DNA from: Bacillota bacterium
Lineage (GTDB): Bacteria; Bacillota; Clostridia; Christensenellales; Aristaeellaceae
Direction: 5' to 3'
DNA: 21,426 bases
Assembly: GCA_023402355.1 (NCBI GenBank)
Contig: JAEXCG010000211.1
Coordinates: 1 to 21,426 of the forward strand
The position numbers were made by a program, and so were the translations under genes. Below, piece after piece: positions 1 through 6,624 of the stretch (within the stretch, counting starts at the first letter, position 1; each line of letters starts with the position of its first letter). A model generated the notes under the pieces. That model worked only from the letters and a program-made list of their open reading frames with translations, did no database searches and had not been told where the DNA came from.

Positions 1-1
1 C

Positions 2-352
2 GCCCTGCCCAACACCGGCGTGCCCGGTGAAATCGGCGGGCAAAGCGAAAAGCGCGTTCTGCGCGCGCCCGCGGACGGCCCCTTTCTGCCGCTTCGCGCG
101 ATCGGCGACGCGGTCGCCCCCGGCGAAACCGTCGCGACCGTCGGGAGCGTCCCGATGCGAACCGAAATCGGCGGCGTGCTGCGCGGCATTCTGCCCGCGG
201 GGCTCTGCGTGACGCGGGGCTTTAAGTGCGCCGACGTTGATCCCCGCTGCCGACGCGCGCACTGCTATTCCATTTCCGACAAGGCCCGTGCGCTCGGCGG
301 CGGCGTGCTCGAGGCCATTTTGCACTTTCAAGACGGGAGGGATGCGCGATGA
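2..352 (+). CDS. yqeB: YqeB (EF2563-type) selenium-dependent molybdenum hydroxylase system protein, C-terminal part
   Basis: The 5' end lies outside the window; the first whole codon is at position 2 and the visible part is about 116 residues. The reading frame is open across the left edge (ALPNTGVPGEIGG...), so the GTG at 20 is an internal valine and not a start. The C-terminal block with a G-[FY]-K-x-x-D-[IV]-D-P-R core, followed by a C-x-x-I-S-D-K-A-R-A-x-G-G-G-V-L-E-A-I-L stretch, is characteristic of the YqeB/EF2563 family. Members of that family accompany selenium-dependent molybdenum hydroxylases such as xanthine/purine hydroxylases in Firmicutes and are thought to serve their maturation; the exact reaction is not settled. 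The stop codon overlaps the start of the next gene (ATGA), so the two are probably translationally coupled. I am confident of the family but cannot judge the missing N-terminus. Confidence 0.85.
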   Translation, partial: ALPNTGVPGEIGGQSEKRVLRAPADGPFLPLRAIGDAVAPGETVATVGSVPMRTEIGGVLRGILPAGLCVTRGFKCADVDPRCRRAHCYSISDKARALGGGVLEAILHFQDGRDAR

Positions 353-1326
353 ACGTCCTTCAGCAGGCCGCGCGCGCGGCGCTTCAGGGGGAACGCGTCC
401 TCCTCATGACCCGTCTGCCGGACGGCCTGTGCGCCGCCCGCATCGGCGATGCCTGGATCGGCCGCGCCCCCTGCTTTGAATATGCGCAGACGCAGGCGAT
501 GGGCCGGCGCCTGCCCGTGACGGTCGAAACCCCGGACGGCTGCGTCGCCGTCGAAGCCTTCCGCGCTATGCCCGGCGCGCTGCTCGTAGGCGGCGGCCAC
601 GTCGCCTCTGCGCTGTGCGCGTCGCTCGCCCGCGTGGGCTTCCGCGTGCGCGTCGCCGACCCGCGCGGCGACCTGCTCACGAAAGAGCGCTTTCCCGGCG
701 CGGAAGAGCTGATCCCAAACGGCTATGTCGAGGCCGCCCGCGGCGCGGCCCCGGACGGCTCGGACTTTTTCATCCTCACGCCCGGCCACGACACCGACCT
801 TTGCGCCCTGCGCGAGGCGCTCCGCCGTCCGCACGGCTATGTCGGCATGCTCGCCAGCCGGCGCAAAGCAGACGCCGTGCGGGAGACGCTACGCGCGGAG
901 GGCTTTTCGGAGGCCGTGCTGCGCGAGGTGCACGCGCCCGTGGGGCTTCCCATCGGCGCCGTCACGCCGGAGGAAATCGCAGTCAGCATCGCCGCGGAGG
1001 CCATCGCCTGGCACCGGGCCGAGCAGGGGCTTGGCGAGACGCAGCCGCTTTCGCTCCTGAACCATCTGGCATGCGGGGAGGGCGGCGTGCTCCTCTGCGT
1101 CGCGGCGCGCCGGGGCTCCGCGCCGCGCGGCATCGGCGCGCGCCTGCTGCTCACGAAAACGGGCCGGGCGATCGGCACCGTCGGAGGCGGCGCCGTCGAA
1201 CGCAGCGCGCTTAAAGCCGCCGAGCTTACGCGCGCGGACGGCGCGCCGCGCGTCGTCCACGTCGCCACCGATCGCGGTGAGATGGGCTGCGGCGGCGAAG
1301 TATCCGTGCTGGTGCAGCGGCTTTAA
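349..1326 (+). CDS. XdhC-family molybdenum hydroxylase maturation protein, Rossmann domain first and CoxI-type domain last
   Basis: A 325-residue XdhC-family protein, expected to help insert or sulfurate the molybdenum cofactor of xanthine dehydrogenase-type enzymes. The N-terminal ~75 residues are poorly conserved. A Rossmann-type XdhC domain follows, with GGGHVA at 81-86, GHDTD at 146-150, GMLASRRK at 166-173, PVGLPIGA at 198-205 and PEEIAVSIAAE at 208-218. The XdhC_CoxI domain comes after it, with RRGSAPRGIGARLLL at 254-268, GTVGGGAVE at 276-284 and MGCGGEVSV at 312-320. Classical XdhC has the CoxI domain first, so this one is permuted. The start ATG overlaps the yqeB stop, linking it to selenium-dependent hydroxylase maturation. 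The structural hydroxylase subunits are not in the window. Confidence 0.88.
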   Translation: MNVLQQAARAALQGERVLLMTRLPDGLCAARIGDAWIGRAPCFEYAQTQAMGRRLPVTVETPDGCVAVEAFRAMPGALLVGGGHVASALCASLARVGFRVRVADPRGDLLTKERFPGAEELIPNGYVEAARGAAPDGSDFFILTPGHDTDLCALREALRRPHGYVGMLASRRKADAVRETLRAEGFSEAVLREVHAPVGLPIGAVTPEEIAVSIAAEAIAWHRAEQGLGETQPLSLLNHLACGEGGVLLCVAARRGSAPRGIGARLLLTKTGRAIGTVGGGAVERSALKAAELTRADGAPRVVHVATDRGEMGCGGEVSVLVQRL

Positions 1327-1350
1327 ATCGACCTGAAGGATGTGATTCCG

Positions 1351-1905
1351 ATGAAGGATTATCGGCGCGCCCATCCGCAGTTCTCGCTCTGCGGGCTGAA
1401 CTGCGCCCTGTGCGCCATGCACGTCGGCGGCTACTGCCCCGGCTGCGGCGGCGGGGAGGGCAATCAGCCCTGCGCCATCGTCCGCTGCGCGCTTGCGCAC
1501 GGCGCCGTCGAGTATTGCTGCGCGTGCGGCGATTACCCCTGCGCGCGCTACGAAAGCGAGCCGGAGTACGACCTCTTCATCCCCTCCGGCAACCGGCGGC
1601 GGGATTTGGAGCGCGCGCGGCGCATGGGCCTTGAGGCCTACCACGCGGAGCTCGCGGAAAAGGCGGACGTTCTTTTAAAGCTTCTTCAGGACTACAACGA
1701 CGGTCGGCGCAAGACCCTTTTCTGCGCATCGGTCAATCTGCTAAGCCTTGAAAACCTGCGGGCGGTCATGGCGCAGCTTTCGCAGGATGCGGACGCAAGC
1801 AGAACTCTCAAGGAGAAAGCCGCGCAGGCCGCCGCGCTTTTGCAGGCGGCCGCGGACGCACAGGGCGTTTCGCTGAAGCTCAGAAAGAAGCCAAAGGCAA
1901 AATAG
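1351..1905 (+). CDS. DUF3795 cysteine-rich protein
   Basis: About 184 residues. The N-terminal half carries paired cysteines: a CGLNCALC segment near the start, a CPGCGGG segment, then C-x(5)-C and CCACGDYPC. These match the metal-binding pattern of DUF3795 proteins, which are small predicted zinc-binding proteins of anaerobes with no established function. The C-terminal half is helical, Ala/Lys-rich and ends in a very basic tail. I chose ATG 1351 because GAAGGA at 1335-1340 sits about 10 nt upstream; an in-frame GTG at 1342 would be only 1 nt from it. The gene lies 24 nt after xdhC on the same strand and before a strong terminator, so it probably ends that transcription unit. Confidence 0.8.
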   Translation: MKDYRRAHPQFSLCGLNCALCAMHVGGYCPGCGGGEGNQPCAIVRCALAHGAVEYCCACGDYPCARYESEPEYDLFIPSGNRRRDLERARRMGLEAYHAELAEKADVLLKLLQDYNDGRRKTLFCASVNLLSLENLRAVMAQLSQDADASRTLKEKAAQAAALLQAAADAQGVSLKLRKKPKAK

Positions 1906-1910
1906 GCGTC

Positions 1911-1958
1911 AAAAAGTCCGGAGCGCGGAAATTCATCTTCCGTCCTCCGGACTTTTTT
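1911..1958. terminator. Bidirectional intrinsic terminator
   Basis: A 13-bp perfect stem (AAAAAGTCCGGAG at 1911-1923 with CTCCGGACTTTTT at 1945-1957) is followed by T's on the plus strand and flanked by A's on the left, so it can also end transcription on the minus strand. It lies 5 nt after the DUF3795 stop and just before the minus-strand GNAT remnant. Confidence 0.9.
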
Positions 1959-1961
1959 GCG

Positions 1962-2209
1962 TCATTTTCTTTGCCAGTCCCCCCGCTTCAGCTCGTAATC
2001 GACGGCGGACTGCCACGCGCCGAGCTGATCCGAAAAGGTGTTTTCCCGCACGCCCACCCGGCGAAAGCCCAGCTTTTCGTAGACGTGCTGCGCCCGCGCG
2101 GAAAGCCCGCGTGCGCCATGACCGCGCCGTCGTTCCACCATCCGCACAGCAGCGCCGCGTCTTTCTCCCGCGCGTCTCGAACGACCAGTTCTCCCTCCTG
2201 AATGTCCAT
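1962..2209 (-). pseudogene. GNAT acetyltransferase remnant with internal deletion and frameshift
   Basis: Two frames on the minus strand each hold one end of a GNAT N-acetyltransferase. Frame one, from ATG at 2209, gives an N-terminus with a DAALLCGWWND...VMAHAGFP stretch typical of the RimJ/RimL-like family. The other frame gives the C-terminus RAQHVYEKLGFRRV... ending at the stop at 1962-1964; this is the usual motif B and tail of the same family. The two halves abut around 2092-2103 in a CG-repeat stretch. The middle, including the acetyl-CoA-binding motif A (roughly 90-110 residues in intact relatives), is missing. What remains is about 250 bp against the usual ~530 bp. It should not make an active enzyme. 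Confidence 0.8.
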
Positions 2210-2227
2210 GCTGCCTCTCTTATGTTC

Positions 2228-2482
2228 TCACTTGTTCGCCTCGTAAAAGGCCTTGAGCTCCGCCCTGACCTCCTGGGGCAGCTCGGTCTTCTTTACGCCC
2301 CGAACGGCGCCCTCCATCGCGTACAGCCGGTGAATGCACGCCGAATCGTCGATCGCCTTGATGCGAAGCCAAGCGTCCTTCGCGCCCACCTCCCGCAGCT
2401 TTTCCGGCGTCTCGATGCCGACCTGCACGAGCTGCTCGGCCACGACCTTTCCGATGTTCATCATCTTTGACAGTTCGCTCAC
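2228..2482 (-). CDS. TfoX/Sxy C-terminal-domain small protein
   Basis: An 84-residue protein resembling the C-terminal domain of TfoX/Sxy: N-I-G-x-x-x-A-E-Q-L-x-x-V-G-I near residues 9-23, then L-R-E-V-G-A-K-x-A-W-L-R-I-K and a LYAMEGA segment. Stand-alone versions are common in Firmicutes, and their role is not established; the domain looks like a helix-hairpin-helix fold. The start is GTG at 2482-2480, supported by GGAGG in the reverse complement of 2491-2499 with 8 nt spacing. A TTGCGT-17-TATGAT promoter lies directly upstream. The gene is divergent from the nucleoside transporter operon and upstream of the GNAT remnant. Confidence 0.82.
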   Translation of the reverse strand: MSELSKMMNIGKVVAEQLVQVGIETPEKLREVGAKDAWLRIKAIDDSACIHRLYAMEGAVRGVKKTELPQEVRAELKAFYEANK

Positions 2483-2508
2483 TTTGACAGCCTCCTCCCG
2501 TTTTTTTC

Positions 2509-2537
2509 ATCATACAACGCTTCCCGTGCGGACGCAA
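2509..2537 (-). promoter_or_regulatory. Sigma-A promoter for the TfoX-like gene
   Basis: On the minus strand, TTGCGT (2537-2532) is followed by a 17-nt spacer and TATGAT (2514-2509). It lies about 27 nt upstream of the GTG start, a normal distance. Confidence 0.6.
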
Positions 2538-2601
2538 CCCGCAGGCCCTTCAACGATCCGAACGTTTTTATTTTTAATCGACAGAATATGCGTAATTTCG
2601 A

Positions 2602-2630
2602 TTGACAAATCGCGAATAATGTCGTATTTT
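2602..2630 (+). promoter_or_regulatory. Sigma-A promoter for the BMP transporter operon
   Basis: A perfect TTGACA (2602-2607), a 17-nt spacer and TATTTT (2625-2630) lie about 70 nt upstream of the BMP gene. The leader contains the ribosome-binding site AAGGAG at 2684-2689. I see no purine riboswitch fold in the short leader. Confidence 0.75.
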
Positions 2631-2700
2631 ATCCAGGAACGACGTCCGCACTCCCCAAATCCGGCCAACGCGGACGAACAAAGAAGGAGCGGAAATTCAC

Positions 2701-3717
2701 ATGATGAAAAAAATCGCTTGCCTGCTCGCGCTCGTGCTGTGCGCGGCCCTGCTTTCCTCCGCCGCGCTCGCGGAGGGGACCGTCAAGATGGCGATCGTCT
2801 ACTCCAACACCATCGACGACCAGGGCTGGTGCCAGTCCATGGATAACGGCGTGAAGGCGGCCGTCGAAACCCTGAAGGAGCAGGGAACGACGCTCGAATA
2901 CACGCCCGTCGAAAGCATCCTGCCCGCCGACGGCCCCGCGACGGTGCGCCAGCTCGTCGGCCAGGGCTACGACCTCATCGTCTGCCACGGCGCGCAGTTC
3001 AAGAACGCCGTGACGGACGTCGCCGAGGAATACGAGGACGTCGCCTTCGCCTACGGCACCTCCGGCGAGATCGAGGGCGACAACATCTTCACCTACATGC
3101 CCCAGTCCGAGGAAACCGGCTATCTGAACGGCCTGGTCGCGGGCATGAGCACCCAGTCGAACAAGGTCGGCCTCGTCGGCCCGGTGGACGGCGGCGACGC
3201 CTACCGCTACATCCGCGGCTTCAAGCTGGGCGTGCAGGCCGCCAACCCCGACGCGCAGCTGCTCATCGCCTTCACCAACAGCTTCGACGACACCGTCGGC
3301 GCGGGCGAGCTGGCCGCTTCCTTCATCGACGCGGGCGCGGACGTGCTGGCGGGCGCTTCTCAGCAGGCGCTGGGCGCCCTGCGCGTGGTCGCCGAGCACA
3401 AGGACGAAAACATCTGGTGGGTCGCGCAGGAGTTCGGCCAGATGGAGGGAACCGAGGGCTTTAAGACCATCTCCGCCGCCGCGTACGACTACTCCGCCGT
3501 CATCCTGACGCTCGTGGAGCGCATGCAGTCCGGTGTGCTGGGCGGCGAGTGCATCCCGCTCAACTACAACAACGCGGGCTTCCGCTATCAGTTCAACGAG
3601 GAAAACCCGATGGCGACCGACGAAGTGAAGGCGGCCGTCGAAGCCGCCCTCGCCGAGCTGACCGCGCAGGCGGGCAGCGCCGCGGTCGCGGGCTTCGCGG
3701 ACGTGGCCGTGCAGTAA
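2701..3717 (+). CDS. BMP-family ABC transporter substrate-binding protein (probable nucleoside importer)
   Basis: 338 residues. The N-terminus is a clear export signal: MMKK, a hydrophobic core at about residues 5-20, and an A-L-A/E-G cleavage site near 24. There is no canonical lipobox; the only cysteine close by, in LVLC at 11-14, has the wrong context. The mature part is a basic membrane protein (BMP/PnrA-like) domain: DDQGWCQSM near 36-45, a G-Y-D-L-I-V-C-H-G-A-Q-F segment, a G-x-V-G-P-V-D-G-G strand, and ADVLAGASQQALGA. BMP proteins feed RbsA-like ATPases and two BPD_transp_2 permeases, exactly the genes downstream; characterised members bind purine or pyrimidine nucleosides. The substrate here is inferred. 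The start is preceded by AAGGAG at 11 nt; a second ATG follows immediately. Confidence 0.88.
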   Translation: MMKKIACLLALVLCAALLSSAALAEGTVKMAIVYSNTIDDQGWCQSMDNGVKAAVETLKEQGTTLEYTPVESILPADGPATVRQLVGQGYDLIVCHGAQFKNAVTDVAEEYEDVAFAYGTSGEIEGDNIFTYMPQSEETGYLNGLVAGMSTQSNKVGLVGPVDGGDAYRYIRGFKLGVQAANPDAQLLIAFTNSFDDTVGAGELAASFIDAGADVLAGASQQALGALRVVAEHKDENIWWVAQEFGQMEGTEGFKTISAAAYDYSAVILTLVERMQSGVLGGECIPLNYNNAGFRYQFNEENPMATDEVKAAVEAALAELTAQAGSAAVAGFADVAVQ

Positions 3718-3740
3718 TCGCCGCATCGAAGACAGAGAAA

Positions 3741-3939
3741 CCAAAAGCCGTCTGCAAGACTGCAATCGTATCGCCCGGCTTTGCCGGGCGAGCGGGGATT
3801 TTTCCGTAGCAAAACGCAGTTTTGCGGAGCGAAAAAATTACCCGTAAACTCGAGAAAGTGGTGTATGCCACTTTCTCGACACGCTGTGGGGAAGAGCTTT
3901 CGCTCTTCCCCTATTCGCGGGTCAGGGGCGGTTCGCCCC
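3741..3939. other. Intercistronic array of strong hairpins between BMP and ATPase genes
   Basis: The 247-nt gap contains no gene but a succession of inverted repeats. (1) CGCCCGGC 3772-3779 with GCCGGGCG 3783-3790. (2) GCAAAAC 3809-3815 with GTTTTGC 3819-3825, extended outward by T/A tracts to about 3798-3838. (3) TCGAGAAAGTGG 3850-3861 with its perfect 12-nt complement 3868-3879. (4) GGGGAAGAGC 3888-3897 with GCTCTTCCCC 3902-3911. (5) GGGGCG 3925-3930 with CGCCCC 3934-3939. ACCCG (3840-3844) and CGGGT (3918-3922) could close hairpins 3 and 4 into a three-way junction. None is followed by a good U-tract except weakly hairpin 1. It may be a dispersed intergenic repeat or an mRNA element that lowers expression downstream of the binding protein; neither is proven. 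Confidence 0.75.
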
Positions 3940-3964
3940 ATCCGATTCAACGGGAGGTTGCGCT

Positions 3965-5536
3965 ATGCTCTCATCCGCACAGCCCATCGTCAGCCTGCGC
4001 GTCGAACACATCACCAAGCGTTTCCCCGGCCTCGTCGCCTTAAGCGACGTATCGCTTAGCGTCGGCAAGGGCGAGGTGCTCGCGCTCGTCGGGGAAAACG
4101 GCGCGGGCAAGACGACGCTGATGAACATCCTCATGGGCCTGTACACCCCTGACGAAGGCAAAATCTACATCAACGACCGCGAGGTCTCCTTCCGCTCCCC
4201 CAACGATGCGTTCGCCTGCGGCATCGGCATGGTGCATCAGCAGTACATGCTCGTGCCCAGCCTCACGGTCACGGAAAACGTGGCGCTCGGCATGAAGCAG
4301 ATGCAAAGCGAAAAGGACGGCGCGCTTCACCGCCTGCTCGGGCACGTGAACGTGCGCACGTCCGAGGTGCGCTCGCGCATCCTCGAGGTGTCCGAGCGCT
4401 ACGGGCTCGCCGTCGATCCCGACGCCTACGTATGGCAGCTCTCGGTCGGCGAACAGCAGCGCGTGGAGCTGGTGAAGACGCTGTGCTTCGGCGCGCGCTT
4501 CCTCATCCTGGACGAGCCGACGAGCGCCCTCACCCCGCAGGAGACGGACGAGCTCATCGCGCTGCTCGCGCGCATGTCCAAGGAGCTGTCGATCATCTTC
4601 ATCAGCCACAAGCTGCAGGAGGTCAAGAGCCTTTCCAGCAAGGTCGCCATCCTGCGCGGCGGCAAGGTCGTCTTCACGGGCAACACGAAGGACCACTCCT
4701 CCGGCGACATCGCCGCGCTCATGACCGGCCACGAGGTCTTCCTGCCGGTCAACAAGGCCGCGTCCGTGCCCGGCGCGGTGATGCTCGAGGCCAAGGACCT
4801 TTGCGTGCGCGGCGACCGGGGCAATCTCGCCTTAAATCACCTTTCTCTCAGCGTGCGCGCGGGCGAGATCGTGGGGCTCGCGGGCGTATCAGGCAACGGC
4901 CAGCGCGAACTGGCCGAGGCGCTGACCGGCCTTCGCGCGGTCGAGAGCGGCGAAATCCTCTTCGACGGGGAGAACATCACGGGCAAGACGCCCCAGCAGA
5001 TCATCGAGCGCGGCGTCGGCTACGTGCCGGAGGAACGAAACGTCGAGGGCATCGTCCCCGGCATGTCCATCCGCGAAAACCTCATCTTGAAGGACGCAGC
5101 TAAGCCGCCGTTCAGCCGCTGCCGCTTCATGCGCTTCGGCGCGGTGGAGCGAAACGCAGAAAAGCTGCGCGAGCGCTTCGACATCCGCTGCTCCGGCGTC
5201 GGCGCCGCGGCGGGTTCTCTGTCCGGCGGCAACATTCAGAAGGTCATCCTCGCCCGAGAGATTTCCCGCAACCCGAAGTTTCTGATCGCCGTCTACCCCA
5301 TCCGCGGGCTCGACATGGGCGCGGCGGAATTCATCCATCACCAGCTTCTCGCGCTGCGCGAGCGCGGCGTCGGCATCCTGCTGATCTCGGAGGAACTCGA
5401 GGAAATCATGAACCTTTCGGACCGCATCGCGGTCATCTTCAAGGGCCAGGTGCAGCGCATGCTGGGCCGCGACGAGGCCACGCAGCGCAAGCTCGGCATT
5501 CTGATGGCGGGGGTGAAAGAAAATGAAGCATTTTAA
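3965..5536 (+). CDS. ABC transporter double ATPase, nucleoside/BMP type (RbsA/YufO-like)
   Basis: 523 residues with two fused ATPase domains, as usual for this importer family. The first domain has Walker A GENGAGKTT at 43-51, the signature LSVGEQQ at 159-165 and Walker B FLILDEP at 179-185 with the catalytic Glu. The second has a degenerate P-loop, GVSGNGQRE at 307-315, the signature LSGGNIQK at 419-426, and YPIRGLD in place of a Walker B with catalytic Glu. The asymmetry (one canonical, one degenerate site) is normal in RbsA-like proteins. GGGAGG at 3952-3957 supports the ATG at 3965. The 3' end overlaps the first permease gene by 14 nt. It powers uptake with the BMP protein upstream and the two permeases downstream. 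Confidence 0.92.
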   Translation: MLSSAQPIVSLRVEHITKRFPGLVALSDVSLSVGKGEVLALVGENGAGKTTLMNILMGLYTPDEGKIYINDREVSFRSPNDAFACGIGMVHQQYMLVPSLTVTENVALGMKQMQSEKDGALHRLLGHVNVRTSEVRSRILEVSERYGLAVDPDAYVWQLSVGEQQRVELVKTLCFGARFLILDEPTSALTPQETDELIALLARMSKELSIIFISHKLQEVKSLSSKVAILRGGKVVFTGNTKDHSSGDIAALMTGHEVFLPVNKAASVPGAVMLEAKDLCVRGDRGNLALNHLSLSVRAGEIVGLAGVSGNGQRELAEALTGLRAVESGEILFDGENITGKTPQQIIERGVGYVPEERNVEGIVPGMSIRENLILKDAAKPPFSRCRFMRFGAVERNAEKLRERFDIRCSGVGAAAGSLSGGNIQKVILAREISRNPKFLIAVYPIRGLDMGAAEFIHHQLLALRERGVGILLISEELEEIMNLSDRIAVIFKGQVQRMLGRDEATQRKLGILMAGVKENEAF

Positions 5537-6623
5537 GCTCTATTACAAGCTCGCGATCATCGCGCTGGCGACGATCGCGACGTTCGCCGTCAGCGCCCTC
5601 GTCCTCACCGTGCTCGGCGCGAACGTGCTGGACACCTTCTACGTCATCTTCATCTACCCGCTCACGAACCTCATCAACTTCAGCGAGGTCGTCAACCGCA
5701 TGACGCCGCTGTGTATCGTCGCGCTGGGCATCTGCGTCGCCTACCGCAGCGGCATCATCAACATCGGCGGCGAGGGGCAGATGACGGTCGGCCTGCTGCT
5801 CACCATCGTCGTCATCCTCTTTACCGACCTGCCGCGCCCGGTCATCGTGCCGCTCGCGCTGCTGTGCGGCGTCGTCGGCGGCGCGCTGTGGGGCTTCATT
5901 CCCGGCGCGCTCAAGGCGAAGTTCGGCGTGAGCGAGCTGCTCTCCACCGTCATGCTCAACTACATCGCCGCGCAGCTCTACGCCTACTGCCTGCGCGTGC
6001 CGCTGCTCGACCCCACGGTCGTGGGCGGCGCGGGCGACCCGCAGACCATGAAGCTGGCGAAGACCGCGTGGCTTAGCAAGCTGAACGGCTGGATACCGCG
6101 CACCGCCATGCACACGGGCATCTTCATCGCCCTGGGCCTCGCGGTGCTGATCTATCTGTTCATGTGGCGCACGTCTTTCGGCTACAAGATGCGCGCGGCG
6201 GGTTCCTCCGAGCGCGCGGCCCGCTACGGCGGCATCAACGTCTCCAAGTACCTCGTGCTCGCCATGCTCATCTCCGGCGGCTGCGCGGGGCTTGCGGGCG
6301 CGATCGAGGTCATGGGCGTGCACCACCGCGGCGTCATGTCCATCACCGGCGGCTACGGCTTTTCCGGCATCGTGGTGGCGCTCTTCGGCGGCCTGCACCC
6401 GGCGGGCATCATCCCCGCCGCGTTCCTGTTCGGCCTTTTGCAGTACGGCGCGAGCGCCCTGCAAATCATGGGCATCCCCGTCCCCTCCAACATGGTGGAC
6501 GTGCTGCAGGGCATCGTAATCCTCGTCATCGTGGCCACCAAGATGATTCTGCAAAACCCCTATCTGATGGACCGCGCGCGCAGACGCGTCGAAGCGATGC
6601 TCGGCAGAAAGGCAGGTGCGTAA
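5523..6623 (+). CDS. ABC transporter permease, nucleoside type (YufP-like, BPD_transp_2)
   Basis: 366 residues, with about eight to ten hydrophobic membrane segments beginning at residues 8-30. The cytoplasmic coupling region with FGYKMRAAGSSERAARYGGI followed by a G-G-x-x-A-G-L-A-G-A-I-E segment is typical of BPD_transp_2 permeases of BMP-type nucleoside importers. The N-terminal part contains GIINIGGEGQM, another hallmark of this family. The gene starts inside the end of the ATPase gene and ends 2 nt before the next permease start, so the three are probably translationally coupled. It forms half of the membrane channel with the following permease. Confidence 0.9.
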   Translation: MKHFKLYYKLAIIALATIATFAVSALVLTVLGANVLDTFYVIFIYPLTNLINFSEVVNRMTPLCIVALGICVAYRSGIINIGGEGQMTVGLLLTIVVILFTDLPRPVIVPLALLCGVVGGALWGFIPGALKAKFGVSELLSTVMLNYIAAQLYAYCLRVPLLDPTVVGGAGDPQTMKLAKTAWLSKLNGWIPRTAMHTGIFIALGLAVLIYLFMWRTSFGYKMRAAGSSERAARYGGINVSKYLVLAMLISGGCAGLAGAIEVMGVHHRGVMSITGGYGFSGIVVALFGGLHPAGIIPAAFLFGLLQYGASALQIMGIPVPSNMVDVLQGIVILVIVATKMILQNPYLMDRARRRVEAMLGRKAGA

Positions 6624-6624
6624 G

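Noticed and set aside
2631..2700. A purine riboswitch in the leader of the transporter operon
   Set aside because: The leader is only about 70 nt from the likely transcription start and shows none of the conserved paired segments of a purine aptamer.
2629..3765. A 378-residue minus-strand open frame opposite the BMP gene
   Set aside because: It mirrors the real gene in high-GC DNA, its protein is low in complexity (His/Val/Gly/Asp-rich) and it has no family motifs.
3772..3939. CRISPR-like repeat array
   Set aside because: The hairpins differ in sequence and spacing; there is no repeated unit with spacers and no cas gene nearby.
3822..4043. Small open frames across the hairpin array before the ATPase gene
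   Set aside because: They lack ribosome-binding sites, run into the ATPase gene in another frame and are explained by the inverted repeats.
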